A stretch of DNA of 64,000 nt, taken from the NCBI RefSeq assembly GCF_003367195.1, contig NZ_QRGO01000001.1:2342501-2406500 (forward strand), read 5' to 3'. The stretch comes from Undibacter mobilis (lineage in GTDB: Bacteria > Pseudomonadota > Alphaproteobacteria > Rhizobiales > Xanthobacteraceae). The translations under genes and the position numbers were made by a program. Below the pieces are notes generated by a model that was not told where the DNA came from, made no database searches, and saw nothing but the letters and a program-made list of their open reading frames with translations. Below are positions 1-15,000 of this stretch, piece by piece; positions within the stretch are counted from its first letter, which is position 1, and each line of letters begins with the position of its first letter.

Positions 1-3000
1 TTGCCGACGTCAACAACACGACAGGTCAGGGCGCGACCAACTACACCGGCGGCGCGGTTACCTTGGCGGCCAGCGTGCGCGACCACCAGGGAACGGCGGA
101 ATCGAACGCGAACTCGCAAATCCTGATCGCCGGCAAGATCGGCGGCAGCTCGATCACTGCGACGGCGAACGCCGATGCCAGCACCTCCTATACGAATTCC
201 GTCCTCGCCATGGCGCAGTTCGGCGCCGGCGTCACGTTCGGCCTGCTGACAGGGTTCAACGGCGCCTACGTGAAATCCCAGGCAACCGCCAAAGTCATTG
301 TTGAAGGCACCGCGACTCTCAAGGCGACAGGGGCGGTCACCCTGGCGTCGTTGGGGTCGGTGGTCGCGGAAAACCCGGCCATTACCTTCTCGCTGACGGC
401 CTTGCAGAACGCCGTCGCCGCCGGCGTCGTCGTCGGGGTCGTCAATGCCGATGTCGAAACGCACGTAAAGTCAGGCGCCACCATATCCAGCGGCGACCTG
501 CGGGTGCTCGCCGGCACCAGCGCCGAGCTGAGCGTCGCGGCGCTGGTGTTCACCGAAACGTCGGCGGCCGATGTTGTCGTGGCCTATTCGACTGGTACGA
601 TGAACACCAAGGCGCTGATCGACTCCGGCGCCAATATTCAGAAGGTCGGCAACGTTTCGGTTGTTGCCCAGAGCCAGAACAGCTTCTCGACAACGGCCAC
701 AGCGCTGTCCGGCGGCACCGGTTCGGCAGCGGTGGCGGTGGCGATCAGCGATGTCACCAGCAACACGGTCGCCAATATGGGGGCCGGCATCGCGCAGAAT
801 GCCGGTGCGGGCTCCGTAACCGTTTACGCCGGCAGCGACACGACGAAGAACTCGGTGTCGGCGGCGAGTACGGTGGGCACGCCTTATCTGCTGCGCAACA
901 TCATCACCAAGGTTGCCGGCGCGCAGGGCTTCACACAGTTGTTCGGGGCGGGCGGCTTGCTGGAGGGCACGCGACTCTTCAGCGTCACGCAATCGCAAGG
1001 CACCACAGCCGCGTTCCGCGCCGGTCTGACGCTGGCGCTGAACATGCCGACGCTCACCTCGTCGGCATCGATCGCCAATGTCGCCCCCGACAATGACGGC
1101 GACATGGTCGCATCGGGCGCGGCGCCGAACATATACGCCTCGGGCAATGTCGGCGTTGTCAGCATGCTGAGCAACGCTGCGCTTCGTACAAATGCCGCGA
1201 CGTCGATCGAATCCAATCCGGCCGGCACGCCCGCGCATCCGTCGACGCAGAAGGGCGTGTCGATGGCGGTCGCCCTGACGCAGGCTGACCAGTCGTCGAA
1301 CGCCTATATCGGCTCAAGCGCGACGATCACCGGTGCGCATATCGGTGTCAGCGCCGAAACCGACACGCCGATCACCAATACCTGGCTGAACTTTGCCTCG
1401 TACAACTCGGTGACCCAGACGCTGTCCGACCTGATCTCGCACGCCAATGGCAATCTCGGCATCGTCAATAATATCCTGACGTCCTATGCCAACGCGACCG
1501 CCGAAGCCACGTCCTTCGGTTTCTCGGGTTCTCTGAACTATTTCGATCTGACGACCAGCACCACGGCCTGGATCGGCAGCGGCGCGACCATCACCCGCAC
1601 CGGCAGCGGATGCGGCGCGGCGACGATCTGCTGGTCGTCCCTCCCGACGGTGTCGACGCCGACGCCACCCGGGGCGCTGACCCTGCCGGCAGCTTTCAAT
1701 CTGGCCGACCTTGGCGCGCGCACGCAGATCAACTGGGGCAACGACGTCGTCGTGAAAGCGACGACGTCGACCGAGTCGATCCACATGGGCGGCAATTTCA
1801 GCTGGTTTACGTTCTTCGGCACCAATGGTGGACCCGATACGCCGGATGTGGCGACGGCGATCGGCGGCTCCGCCAACGTCGCCCAGTTCCATACCAGCAC
1901 GGTGGCCGGCATCGGCGCCGGGGCGGTGGTCAACACCAACAGTGGCTCGCTTTCGGTTACCGCCGATACCAGCGATCTCGTTTATGCGGTCGCCCCGACC
2001 TCGGGCAAAGGCGGCGGCCTCGGATTGAACGGCATCGCGACGGTGCTGCTGATCGACAACAACACCTCGGCCTCGATCAGCAATTCGGCGCGTGTAACGT
2101 CGTCGTCCGTCAACGTCGCCGCACAGCAGGAAATCTCGACATTCAATGTCGGCGGTGCCGTCGGCATCACCTCAGGCTCGGGCATCGGCCTGGTGGTGGC
2201 GCTGGCATCGATCTCGACCAACACCTCCGCTTATATCGGCGACAACTCGCAGGCTCTCACGGGTACCGCCGGCGGTGACAATGACGCTCATGTCGCCCCC
2301 TCGGTTGCTGGTTACATTGACGCCTTCGAGACCAATGTCACCGCCTTGTCGGTCGGCCGCCTCACAACGGTGGCCGTGGCCGCGACGGCGAACAACAACA
2401 CGCCCACGCCTGGCGCGCCTCCGGCGGAAGAGGCGGTCAATCCGGGCGCGACCGGATTCCTGTCGTCGGCGGTCAATTACTTCGGCGGCATCGCGGGCGC
2501 GGTGGCGGCCAAGATCGCCGGCATTTACGACAAGCTCGACCAGCAGGTTTCGGGCCCCGTCAACGGCGGTACCTCTGCGGCCGGCGCCGGCAGCGCGGCG
2601 ATCGATCTGACCTCGGTTGCGACGGCCGCCAGCATCGCCGACGCGACCGTCAAGTACACGCCCGGCGGCAACAACCGCGTTTCGGTGCAGGCGCTCAACA
2701 ACACCATCATCGACACCGCCAGCGGCGGCGCCGCCATGGCGAAGGGCGCGCCCGGCACGGAGTCGACGGTCGGCATCGCCGGCGCCGTTGCCGTTACACT
2801 GAGCAACGACCTGACGACCGCCACCATCTCGCGTTCCACCGTGACGGCTTATTCCACGACCGTGCAGGCGCTGGCCGGCGGCGAGAACACGACCATCGGC
2901 CTTGGCATCGCGGTCACCGGCGGCTCAGGCGGCCAGACGCAGGTCGCGGTGTCTGTGTCGGCCGCGGATCTCAACAACGGCGTCCAGGCCAGCGTCGACA

Positions 3001-6000
3001 GTTCGACGATCGGGCAGGCCAACGGCGGCTTCAAAGGCGACCTGACGATCATCGCCTCGCAGAACACCAATATCGGCATCGGCGGCGGCTCGCTCTATGG
3101 CGGCCTCGGCACGGATGAAAGCAACGGTCTCGGCGTGTCGCTGACCTATGCCGGCATTGGCGATCCGACGAGCGGCGCGGCAGTGTCGGCGATCCTCTCT
3201 AACTCAAAGGTCTCGAACACCGACGACCTGATCATTCTGGCGATGAGCAACAGCCGTATCATCGCCGGCGCTGCGACGGCCGGTGGCGGTCCCAATGCGA
3301 ACGGCTTTGCCGGCTCAGTCGTCGTCACCGAGATCAGCCCGACGATCCTGGCTGAGATCACGTCGGTGCCGGCCGTCGCCGGAACGGCGGCGGTGACAGG
3401 CGGCATCACGGTCGCGGGCGATGTCCGGGTCAATGCCTTCAGCGGTTCTGACGCTACGCTCAATACTCTGATCCGCAACGCCGCGATCACGGCTAATGGC
3501 GGGCTCTCCTATTCCGGCGACTCGGACATCAACTTCGACGCCAGCGATCTCAGCCCGAGCAGCGCGACCGGCGCCGCCATCATCGCCGTTGCCGGCAATG
3601 TGCAGGGCGGCAAGTCGAATGTCGGCATCTCGATCGTGGTCAATCGCATCGCCTCCAGCTACGAGGCCTATATCGATCGCACGACGGTGACCTCGACCGG
3701 CGGTGTCGTCGATGTCTCGGCGCGCGACAACTCGGAAATCATCGGCATTGCCATCGGCGTCGGCGTGGCGACGGGGTCGGTCGCCGGTAACGGTTCGGTC
3801 GCCTACAACGCCATCAACAATTTCGTCGTCGCGCAGATCGGTCACGGCGTGGTGACGAGCGGCGATCCGCTCAACACCGCGACCGCGACCGTGTCGGCAG
3901 CGGCGGTTTCCGTGACAGCCACGGCCGGCGGAAAGGTCCGTAGCGCGGCCGGCGCCATATCGGTCAATCTCAGCGGCGGGAATGCCGTCGGCCTGTCGGC
4001 CGGCGTCAGCCAGATTGGTACTTATGTCTCGGCGGCCATCGCTGGCGCTAGTGTGACGGCGACCGGTGCGCTGTCGAACAGCAGTCCACTGATCGGCGGT
4101 AACCTGCGCGCCGGCAATGTGCTGGTGTCGGGCGCATCCACCGCCGACATCATTACCGTGTCCATCGGCGCGGCGATCACCACCGGCAACGACAGTGGCG
4201 GCCCGCCAACGCCGCCGCCGTCGTCAGGCCTGTCCACGCTGCTGACGCGCCTTGCGCCGATGTCGACACGGACGCTGCCGGGAATGGCGGGTCCGCCGCC
4301 CGCGCCGCCGCCGGCGCAGAGCCCGCCGTCCGACGGCATGAGCGGCGCGGGTTCGCTCGCCATCAGCACCCAGTCCGGCAAGGTTTACGCCAGCATCGTT
4401 CTCGGCGGCGCGAATGTCGGATCGAATGTCACCGCGTTGGGCAACGTTCTGGTGCTGGCGGACAATGACAACGCGATTGCGGCCTATGCCGGCGCGGTGA
4501 GCGCCGCGTTGAGTGCGGGCAAGGGCCTCGGCGCTTCGGTCGTGGTCAATACCATCAATGGCGAGACCGGCGCGCTGATCAACGGCTCCGCCGTCGATGG
4601 CCGCGGTCTCTTCAGCACCGCCATGATCGACAATGGCGTTCTCGCCAATACGATCGATCCGTCGGACGTCGTGACTCCGGCGAGCACGCTGAACCTCAAT
4701 AACGGCACCCAGACCCTCAAGGGCATCGCCGTCGTCGCCACCTCGGCGCAGAAAGCGCAAACGGTGAGCGCGCTGCTGTCGGCGTCGTCGAACGGTCTGG
4801 CCATCGCCGCCAATGCCGTCACCAATGTCATGGGCGGGCGGACGTCGGCGGAAGTGCTGGCGTCGGACCTGAACACCCATCTGCAGAGCGGCGATGTGTC
4901 CGCTGTGCAGGTCACCGCGTCGAGCGCTTCGTTCGCCAACAACCTCGTTCTCGGCATATCGGATTCGGGCGGCAGCGCGGCCGGCACCGCGGCGCTCAAT
5001 ATCAACACGATGAACCGCACCACCGTGGCGCGGGTGTTCGGCACCGATATCGGGTCGAGCACGGTTGCGGCAGGGGCGGTCGGCATCAAGGCCAATGCCT
5101 TCCAGTCGGCGTCGAGCAACGTGCTCGGCGCGGCCGGGTCCGGCGGCAGCGCGGCGATCAGCGGCTCGTCGCTGGCCAACATATTCCAGTCGACGACGCA
5201 GGCGATCTTCGAGCAGGGCACCGTCCGTGCCGGCGCGATGTCGGTGACCGCCGCCGGTTTGAATGGTTTCTTCGGTGCCGTGGGTGCCGGAAGTGTCGGC
5301 TCCTCCGTCGGCCTCGGCGCGACCGTGCTGGTCGCGATGAGCGACAACACCGTGCAGGCGGTGGTCGGCGACGACGATCCGACGACCACGGCGACCTCGC
5401 TGCATCTCTCCGGTGCGCTGACCGTTGCTGCTTCCAACACCACGCGGAACTCGGGTTACGTCATGGTTGCCGCGCTTGGCGGCTCGGGCGGCATCGCGGC
5501 GCAGTTCTCGGGCATGTTCATCGACAACAACGTCTTTGCCGCGCTGCGTAACGCGTCGGTGACGATGAGCGGTACGGGCGGCGACGGCGCCGTCTCGGTG
5601 CTGGCGACCGAAACCGACAGCATTGCCCCGATCGTCGGCGGACTTGCCGGCGGCGGGAGCGTCGGCTTCGGCGCTGCCGTCAATCTCGTCTCCTTCAAGA
5701 GCAACACGCGCGCGCTGATGGCCGGCGCCACGGTGACGACGGCGGGGGCGGTCAGCGTCAATGCGCTGAGCGTGCGCGAAATCAATCCGATCACCGTCGC
5801 GGGCAGCCTGGCCGGCACCGGCGCCTTCGCCGGCACCGTCGGCATCGTGTTGGTCGATTCCGGCGCTTCGACCGACCAGATGAGTGTGCTCAACGCCGGC
5901 TCATCCAGCGGCAACAGCTCCAGCGGCACGCTCGGCAATGCGCGCGCCGCCACCGGCGTCGATGTCATCGCGGGCATCGGTGGCAATGCCGAAGGCGTCG

Positions 6001-9000
6001 CCGCGCAGGTCCTCAACAGCAGCGTTACGGCCGGCGCCATCGGCATCAATGCCACGTCCGAAATGGCGACCCGCAACATCACAGGGTCGCTGGCGCTCGG
6101 CGGCACCGGCGGCATTGGCGCGGGTGTCGCCTACACGACCGTGACGCAGAAGATCACCGCGGAAGCAATCGGCGGCCAGCTGACATCAAATGCCATTTCG
6201 ATCGGTGCCGTTGCCGGCGATCACGGCGGCGACAAGGCGGTGCAGACGTTCGCCGCGGCCGGCGCGGGCGGGCTCTATGTTGGCCTTGGCGCGGCGGTTG
6301 GCGAGTCGCACATCGATAACACCGTACGCGCGACGCTCGGTGCGACGACCACGGGCGCAACCGGCGGTCTGACCTCTGGTACTGTCGCCGTCACCGCGTC
6401 CGATAGTTCGAGCATTACGTCCTATGGCTATGGCGGCGCGGGCGGCCTCGCTGCAGTCGGCCTGTCGCTGGCCAATGCCGAGAAGTCGAGCGACGTCACG
6501 GCGGAAATTGCCGCCTCGACGCAGGTGACCAACGTCGCCAATGTCGCCGTGATGACGACCGGCGGCGGCAGCGTCAGCGCGGAGACGATTGCCGGCGCGG
6601 CCGGTGTGCTGGCCGGGGCGGGCGCATCAGCCACCGCGACGGATTCCCAGAAGATCATTGCCCAGATCGGCAACAATGCGCGCGTCCAGGCGGCCGGTAC
6701 CGGCATTCTGGTCTATGCCAGCGGCACGCCCGATGTGTCGGCAGTCTCGAAAGGCGTTGCCGTCGGCGGTGTCGGCATCGGCGTGTCGTCGACGATCGCG
6801 ACGGCGGGTCTCGAGGTTACAGCCTCGATCGGCAACAGCACGAATTTCTCCGGCAGCAACGCGCTCACTGTCAGTGCCGTGGGCGCAATTGGCGACAGCG
6901 GCCACTCGGCCTATTCGCAGGCCGTCGCCGCCGGCGGCGGCACGCTCTACGGGCTGCAGGGCACCAACGCGCAAGCCAACAACACCACGAAAGTGCACGC
7001 CTATGGCGGCACCGGTGTGCGGCTGCCGTCGGCCAATGTGTCGATCGCGGCGCAAAACGACACCGATCAATATGCCGAGGCGAGCGGCGTCGCATTCGGC
7101 TATGTCGCGGCAGGTGCGACGTTCAGCGAGGCGACCTCGACCAGCGAAACCAAGGCATGGCTCGACACGGGCGTGATCGCCACCGACGTCAACAACAACG
7201 GCTCGCTCTCGATCGTCGCGACCGGCACAGACACCACCGTCGCCAAGTCGACCGCCGGCTCGGGCGGTCTATCGGCCGGCGCGGCCGCGGTTTCGAAGAC
7301 GACGACGACTTCGACGGTTAGCGCCGAACTCCTGGGCGGCGCGACGCTGACCACGCTTTACGTCACCGGCCTCGGCGTGCGCGCCACGCACCGGACGAAC
7401 TATGCCGCGACTGGCGATGCCGTGCAGGCCTCCGCCATCGGCGCCAGCGGCGGCTCGGCCGACAACACGGTCACCTCGACGGTCACCGCCAAGGTCGGCG
7501 GCAATCTCATTGTCAATTCCTACGGCCGCGACCGCATTACTGGTCTCGCCCGCGACATCAACGTCATCGCGCTCGATGAAGTCCGGCAGACTTCGGGCGG
7601 CGCCCGCGCCGGGTCCGGCGGCGGCCTCGCCGTCGGCGCATCCTTGAGTAAGACGACCGTCACCCAGACCATCAACACGCTGGTCGGCGCCGGCACCATT
7701 CTCAGCCTCAACGACAATCCGCTGACCACGCTGGGTAAGATCAATATTGAAGGCTTCGCCGATCTGCAGACGACCGACACGGTGACACTGACGGCGGCCG
7801 GCCTGTTCGCCGGCGGCGGTGCCGAGACCAGGATGACGGCGACCGCGACCATCACCGTCGACATCGACGCGGCGCGGCTGTTCAGCGCCGGCAATATCGC
7901 CATCGGCTCGGCGGCGAAGATGATCGCCAACAACAACGCCAATGCCAGCCTTTATGGCCTGGTCGGCGGCGTTGGCGCCAGCAGTCACGCCGACCTCACT
8001 GCCACACAGAACGTCTCCATCGGTGGCACGCGCGTCGAGGCGTGGGGCCTCATCAACATGTATGCCGGCAAGGCAGGCGACGGCAGCCGCTTCAGCCAGA
8101 TCCAGGCGAATGCGACGACGGTCGTCTACAACAACACGCTGATCGCGATCACGGCCGAGCATGGCGGCTACGGCCGCGCCTATGGTTACGCGACCCTGAC
8201 CATCGATCCGGGCTCGCTGGTGCTCGGCGCCAATAACGTCTTCATCGGGGCCACGCAGGGCGGCGTCGAGGCCAACGGCCGTGGCACGCTCTACAGCCCG
8301 TTCCTCGAGCTGTTCTCGACCGAAGACCACGACAACAACAGCGACTCGAACGGCTCGCACAGCGATAATCCGGCGCAGAACGTTGGCCGCGGCGACGTGA
8401 TCGTCAACGGCAAGGTGATGGCCGGCGTCCACAATCAGGCGAACATCACGATTGGCCTGAACGGCGCCGTCAATCTCGACACCAGCAGCACGCCGTGTGC
8501 ATTACTTTCGGCGGGTCAGTCCTGCGCCGTGACGCTGCAGCAGGTTTCGGATCCGACCCAGTTCTCGTCGATCGTCAGCTACAACAACCAGAAGATCTAC
8601 TGGTCGCTGACCGGTGGGTTCAGCCCTTATCAGGACGTACTGCAGAAAATCGCCACGCTCAGTGGGCTGACGACGGCACAGGTCGATGCCGCCCTCACGG
8701 CCAAGCAGACGATTGCGGCGATCAACGACGATACGGAGCAGAACAAGCAGCGGCAGATCGACACGCTGACCCAGCAGGCGCCGTTCGCCTCGCGCGGCTC
8801 GAATCAAGTCTATTCGTTCAGTGACATTCTCGTCTCGGCCGGCAGCGTGTCGGTTCTGGCCGAGAAGCTCACCGGTACGGGCCAGATTGCGTCGCAAGGC
8901 ACCGCCGCTATCGATATCGACAACCAGGGTCTCAAATTCCTCAGCCTGAACAAGCTGACGATTTCCGGCGTGACCGGCGGCCGTAACGTCTTCACGGGGC

Positions 9001-12000
9001 GCGCCAACGACCAGAACTCGACGACCCTGACCTACAGGAACGATGCCAGCGGCACCGCGCCGCTCATCAAGGTCGACGCCAGCTATTACCGCAAGGACGC
9101 GAACACCGGCCAGTCCATTGACGATCAGGGCCATCTGCTGGTGACGACGCCTGATATCTATTTCGGCGGTGTCGTCACGAATACCAACGGCCTGCTCAGC
9201 ATCGAGAACAAGCTCGGCAGCGTCGTGGCCACGCAGAGCTTCGTCGCGCTGGCCATCGAAATGAAGGTTCCGGAAGGCGCCTTCACTTTCGACGGCAGCG
9301 CCGGCACTGTCTACAACATGAACGGCGATGTGGCGTCGCAGTGGAACGGCAAGCAGTACCGGCCGACCGACACGTTGAGCGCGGTTGAACTCGCGGCGAC
9401 CTGGCTAGGCACCTATGGCAGCATTTATGTCGGCGGCGTCGACTGGGCGCATCCGTACAATTACTACTCCAGCAATACGAACGGTGTTCAGGGAGCGCCC
9501 GTCACCAACTACGGCACCAGCGCCAGCACCGTTTTCACCGCCCGTATGCTGAGCTTGGGTTACGCCGGGGGCGAGTTGTGGTCGGCGATCTTCCTGCCGA
9601 TGAACGGTATCCCGAGCGCGGCCGCTCTGGCGACCGGCGAGGGCACGACCGTCGACAAGATCGTCCTCGCCCCGTGGGAGCGTCACAACTACGAGGATCA
9701 GGCTTATGGCGACGGTGGGCGCGGCGGTCCGTTCCACTGTTCGGGTTGCGGCAATTACTTCCAGGTCGTCAAGATCGCCGGCGCCGCCGTTCAGCCGGTC
9801 ACGGCGGAGTCCGCCAATGTCGCGCGGGGCGAACTAACTATCGGCAAGGCGATCATCATCACTGCCGGCGTCATCAACATCAACGGCAAGGTCACGGTCG
9901 GGCAGACCAGCAACTACTCGGCCAATATCGGTCAGAGCGCGCAGGACGCCATCAACGCGCTGAAGAGCGATGCGGATGCGCTGGCCACCGCCAAAAGGGC
10001 CGCCGCCGCCGGCAATTATTACGATATCTCGGGCTACGTAACGTCGACGGGCTCCGATGTGCGCATCGGCGCGAGGTACGACGCGCTCAACGACCAGATC
10101 CTGCTCAACGGCGTGGTGCAGGGAACTGGTGGCTACGTCTATCTCAACGGCAAGATCATCAGCACCTCGACGTCCGGCCTGGCTCAGGGCGAAATCGTCG
10201 TCAACGGCGGCGCGGGCACGGTGAACGTCGTGAACTCGACCGGCGTTACGCTCGTCACCAACACGATCAACACCGGCGTGACGGCGGCGAGCGTTGTGCA
10301 GCTTGTCGATCGGCTCAAGAACGAGACAACCTGGTACGTCTACAACGCCGGCGCGGCGGCGGGGCAGCAGGTCACGACCTACTGGGCAGCAGGAACGAGC
10401 ACGAGCAGCTATCAAAGCCAGGGCGTGCAGAACCAGGGGCAGAGCGGTCCGACGGGGCTCGTCTACCGGACCAAAGAAAACATGTACTACCAGTGGGTCG
10501 ATACCGCGACCCTGACGCGCCCGCAGACGTCGCAGTCGAATGACTACGGTTGGACCTTCGTCGGCGCCAATGCCAATTCGGAAGTCTATCCCTGGGTGCG
10601 TGGCGCGCCGACTCTGGTCGAGAACGCGCAGCAGATCGTGAACGGGCAGGCGGCCGGCAACCAGTGGACCAACTTCCAGCAGGTGGTCAGCGCCACCGGC
10701 GACGCGTACAACAATTCGTTCTCGACCGGCGACAAGTGTTGCGGCACCGATTTCAGCGGCACCTGGCATCAGCTCATCTATTACCGCCTGACGCTGAACC
10801 TCACGAACACGGTCAAGGCGTCGTTCCCGATCTCGGTCTCTTTCAACGGCGGCGGCGTCAGCAGTGTCAACGTTGCTTCGAACAGCAGCATCGTTCTCAA
10901 CGGCCCGATCAACAACCTGCAGGGCACGACGACCATTACGGCAACCGGCGCCAACTCATCCATCACCGTGGCGCCGGGCGCGCTCAATCCGTTGGTGTCC
11001 GGCACGCAGGTCACGCTGAACGGGCAGGGCGGCATCGGCTCGGCCGACCGCCCGGTTCCCGTGCAGGTCTATGGCGGCGCTCTCACCGCGGTCTCGACCG
11101 ACCGCGATATCGCCGTCGCGTCGCAGGGCTCGTTGAAAATTGCCCAGGTGCGTGTCGACAGCGCCCGCACCAATGCGACGACCGGCAAGCCGGAGCCGCA
11201 GGGTGATGTCTACATTACCGCATCCGGCGACATCAATTCGGCCTCGCCCTACAACGTCAACAGCCCGGTCATCATCGGCAAGTCGATCACCATCGACAGC
11301 ACCAGTGGCGCCATCGGCGCGATCACGACGGTCGATGCTCAGGGCCACGGTACCCTCGGCAGCATCAACCCGCTCGTGATTCAGACTTGGGCGACGACAC
11401 TGCCCGGCGGCACCACCGATGGCGGTGTGCTCAACAGCGCCTCGAACAGCGGTGCCTACCTGATCCAGTCGAGCGGGGATCTTCGTATCGGCGCGGTCAG
11501 CGCGACGGACGGCCCGGTGTTCGTTGCGGCGATGAACGGCAGCATTCTCAGCGGCCATAACAATGTCGGTTTGACCGCCCAGCAGCAGCAGTATCTGGAG
11601 AGCGTGTGGGCGAGCCTCGATCTGGTCAACGGATCGGGCGCGGCGCAGGTCGCCAGCTTCGAGTCGCTGGTCAATGCGGCCTATCGCGACTACTGGCAGC
11701 TCCGGAATCTCGCTTTCAACGTTCCGGGTCATCCGGATCAGTACAACATCACCGATCTCGGCGTGAAGTCGATTGGTGCGCAGATGCTCGCGTCGGGTGC
11801 GCTCGCGGCCGGCACCGATCTGAACTCCGCAGAGGCGCGCACCGCCATCCAGACCGAAGTCAGCAAGCGCTATATGCGAGCGCAGTATCTGCTCGGCATG
11901 GTCAACGCCAATCAGCTCGGCACCGGCGTGACGCTCGAAACCTTGTTCAATATCGACGCCGCTTCTGCCGCCCGACTGCGCCAGGCGCCTGGCGTCTCGA

Positions 12001-15000
12001 GCACCGCGCTTGATGCCTATGACGCGACCTACCGTTACGCGCTGTCGACCACGTCGGACGTCTACGCGGCGATCACAGATCGCTCGCAATGGTCGCTCGA
12101 CCAGTTGCGCTACACCGTCAGTTCGGGTGCGACGTCGGCCAATCCGCCGTCCATCGCCAGCCTGCCGCTCAACGTCAAAGGCCGGCAGGTGATGCTGTTC
12201 GCGCCGAACGGTTCGATCGGCAGCCTCGCGGCGCCGGAGCAGTTCTCCTTCACCAGCGTCGATGCCTCCAACCTGACTGCTGCGCAGAAGGGCCTGCTGG
12301 CTTCGGCCGGTCCGGGCCAACTTACCGTCACGCCGGTCGTTGACGCGCACACCGGCATCACGACTTATTTTGTGAGCGTGCAGCAGCAGAAGCTGATCAT
12401 CGTCGATCCGCTCGGCCCGGTCGCCGCCAAGGCGAAGAACGACATCTATCTCGGCAGCGCCTCCGACATGGTGCTCGGCGGCGTGCCGCTCGCATCGTTC
12501 GGACCGCTGGTGGCGGCACAAACGCAAGGCGTCCAGACCACCGCCGCGGGCGGCGGCGGCGTGCGGCTGGTGGCGGTCGGCAGCATCACCGGCGTGTCCG
12601 GTGCAGTGGCAGTGTCAGGCAATATCGCCAGCCTGACGCTGATCGCGGAGACGGGCTCGATCGGCCGCGCCACGGTGGCGGGCCAGGATCCCGCCGACAA
12701 TCCGGACGCACTGCTGCTGGCGCTGACCGGGACAAATGGCGGTCGGATCGACCAGGCGTCGGCCAAGCAGGGCATCTTCATCCGGCAGAAGACGGGTGAT
12801 CTCGTGCTCGGGCAGATTAACGCCGATCAGGGCTCGGCGCCGATCGAGCTCGCCGCCAGCGGCAGCATCTATGGCCTGCCGTCCTTCACGGATTTCACGA
12901 TCGCCCGCATCTTCGGCTCAACGCTGGATGTCAGGGCAGGCAGTCATATTGGCTACAACGGCACGACGTTGCAGCCGCTGCTGGTGCGCATCGGCGGCGC
13001 CATCACCGGGTCGTCTGTCGGCGACATGGCCATCTACAGCCCGGCGAGCAATATGACGCTCGGAGCCTCGGGTAGCTACGGAACATTGACCGCCGGCGGG
13101 CGGGCGACCTTCAACACCATTGCCGGCTCGATCACCGTCAACGCCGACGTGACCGCGGGCAACGCCTTGCAATTCCTCGCCAATGCCGGCGTGACCTTCG
13201 CGGCCGGCACTGCCCAGGATCACATCGTGGCCAAGAGCACGGCCGGCGCGATCCTGATCACGGCGGCCTCGCTGAACATGGGTGCCTTTGCGGTACTCGA
13301 CGCCGCCGGTGTGCTGACGGTCGTCACCACCGGCGACGCCACGCTCGGCCAGCTCATCTCGCGCGCCTCCTACGCCGCCGCCGGCAACGCCGCCTCGATC
13401 GTTGTCCAGGCCGGCGGTATCACCACCGCCGCGATCCTGAGCAATGGCGACGGGCTGACCGACCTCCTGACCACCGGTACCGGCGCGCGGGTCTCGCTCA
13501 ACGCCAGCAACATCGGCACGGCTTCGCAGCGCGTGACGGTGAGCTCGCAGGGCCTTGCCGCGACCGCGACCACCGGCAGCATCTACCTGAATGCCGCGCC
13601 TGACATGCGCGCGACGTTGTTGTCCGCGGTCAAGGGCAGCGTCGATGTGACCGGCGCCGGCAGCTACGCGCTCGACAGCGTTCTGGCCAGCACCGATGCC
13701 GGTGCGACGGGCCACTTCATCGCGCAAACCACCGGCCCCGGCACGCTCACGGTCGGCACCGCGACCGGCCGCGGCACGTTGCGCCTGCTGGCTGCGGACA
13801 ATGTCAGCTTCGGCAGCCTCACCAGCCTTGCTCTCGCGGGCGATCCTGGCGACGTGATTGTTACGACCGGCGAGGGCGCGATCCAGGGCGGTTCGATCAC
13901 GGCCGCTGGCGGCGTCACCCTGACGGCCGGTGCGAACCTGCCGGTCAATTCGCCGCTCGCAGCCAATGCGAAGATTACCAGCACCGGGACCATCGCGTCG
14001 TCGACGCTGATTTCCCTCCACGCGCGTGGAGACATCGATTGGGAGACCTTGAACGCTGCGACCACCATCGACCTGACGTCCACGGACGGCGGCGCGCGGG
14101 TCGGCACGGCGACCACGGTCGGCTCCATCACGATGCAGGGCAAGCAGGACGTCGCCTTCGAGCAGCTGACCAACACCGCCGCGCCCGGCCAGGGCGACGT
14201 GACCCTGACGTCCACCAGCGGCTCGATCGTCGGTGGATCGATCACCTCCAACGGATCCGTCTCCCTGATCGCCGAAGGCTCGATCACCGCGACCGGCGCG
14301 GCCGGAGACGGCGGTGAACTAAACTGGTCCGTGCTCCGCGCCGGCGGCAGCATGTTCGTGCGCTCGCTCGGCGCTGCCGTCACCGTCGACGTCGTCGAAA
14401 GCGGCGGCAGCATGACGCTGTGGGCCAAGCACGACGTCACCTTCAGGCAGGTGAAGACGACCGGCGCCAACAGCGATATCACCCTGCGGTCCGATGAGGG
14501 GGCGATCATCGCGCTCGGGACCGGCCTGGTGAATGTGGATGCCAGCGGCTCGGTGACGATGAGTGCCGCAACGACCATCACCGGCGCCGACGTCAGGGCG
14601 GGTGGCTCGGTCGCGATGACCGCCGCCAACGGCCAGATCCGCTGGAATGCCGTCACGGCTGGGACGACTGTGGACGTACGCTCGTCCGCAAATGTCATCG
14701 ATATCGCGACGATCACGAGCGGCGGGGCGCAGACCCTGTGGGCCAAGAATGACGTCACCTTCACGCAACTGATCGCCACGGCGGGTGGCGCCGACATCAC
14801 ATCGGACACGGGTAAGATCGCGGGCGGGGCGGTCACGCTCGGCGGTGCAACGCGGATGGCCGCCAAGACGACGATCTCGGGCACCACCGCCACATCGAGC
14901 GCCGGCGCGATGGAAATGATTGCCGAGGAGATGATCACCTGGAATTCCGTGGAAGCGACGGGCGGCAGGCTGACGATCACTTCGACCCGCGAGACGATTG

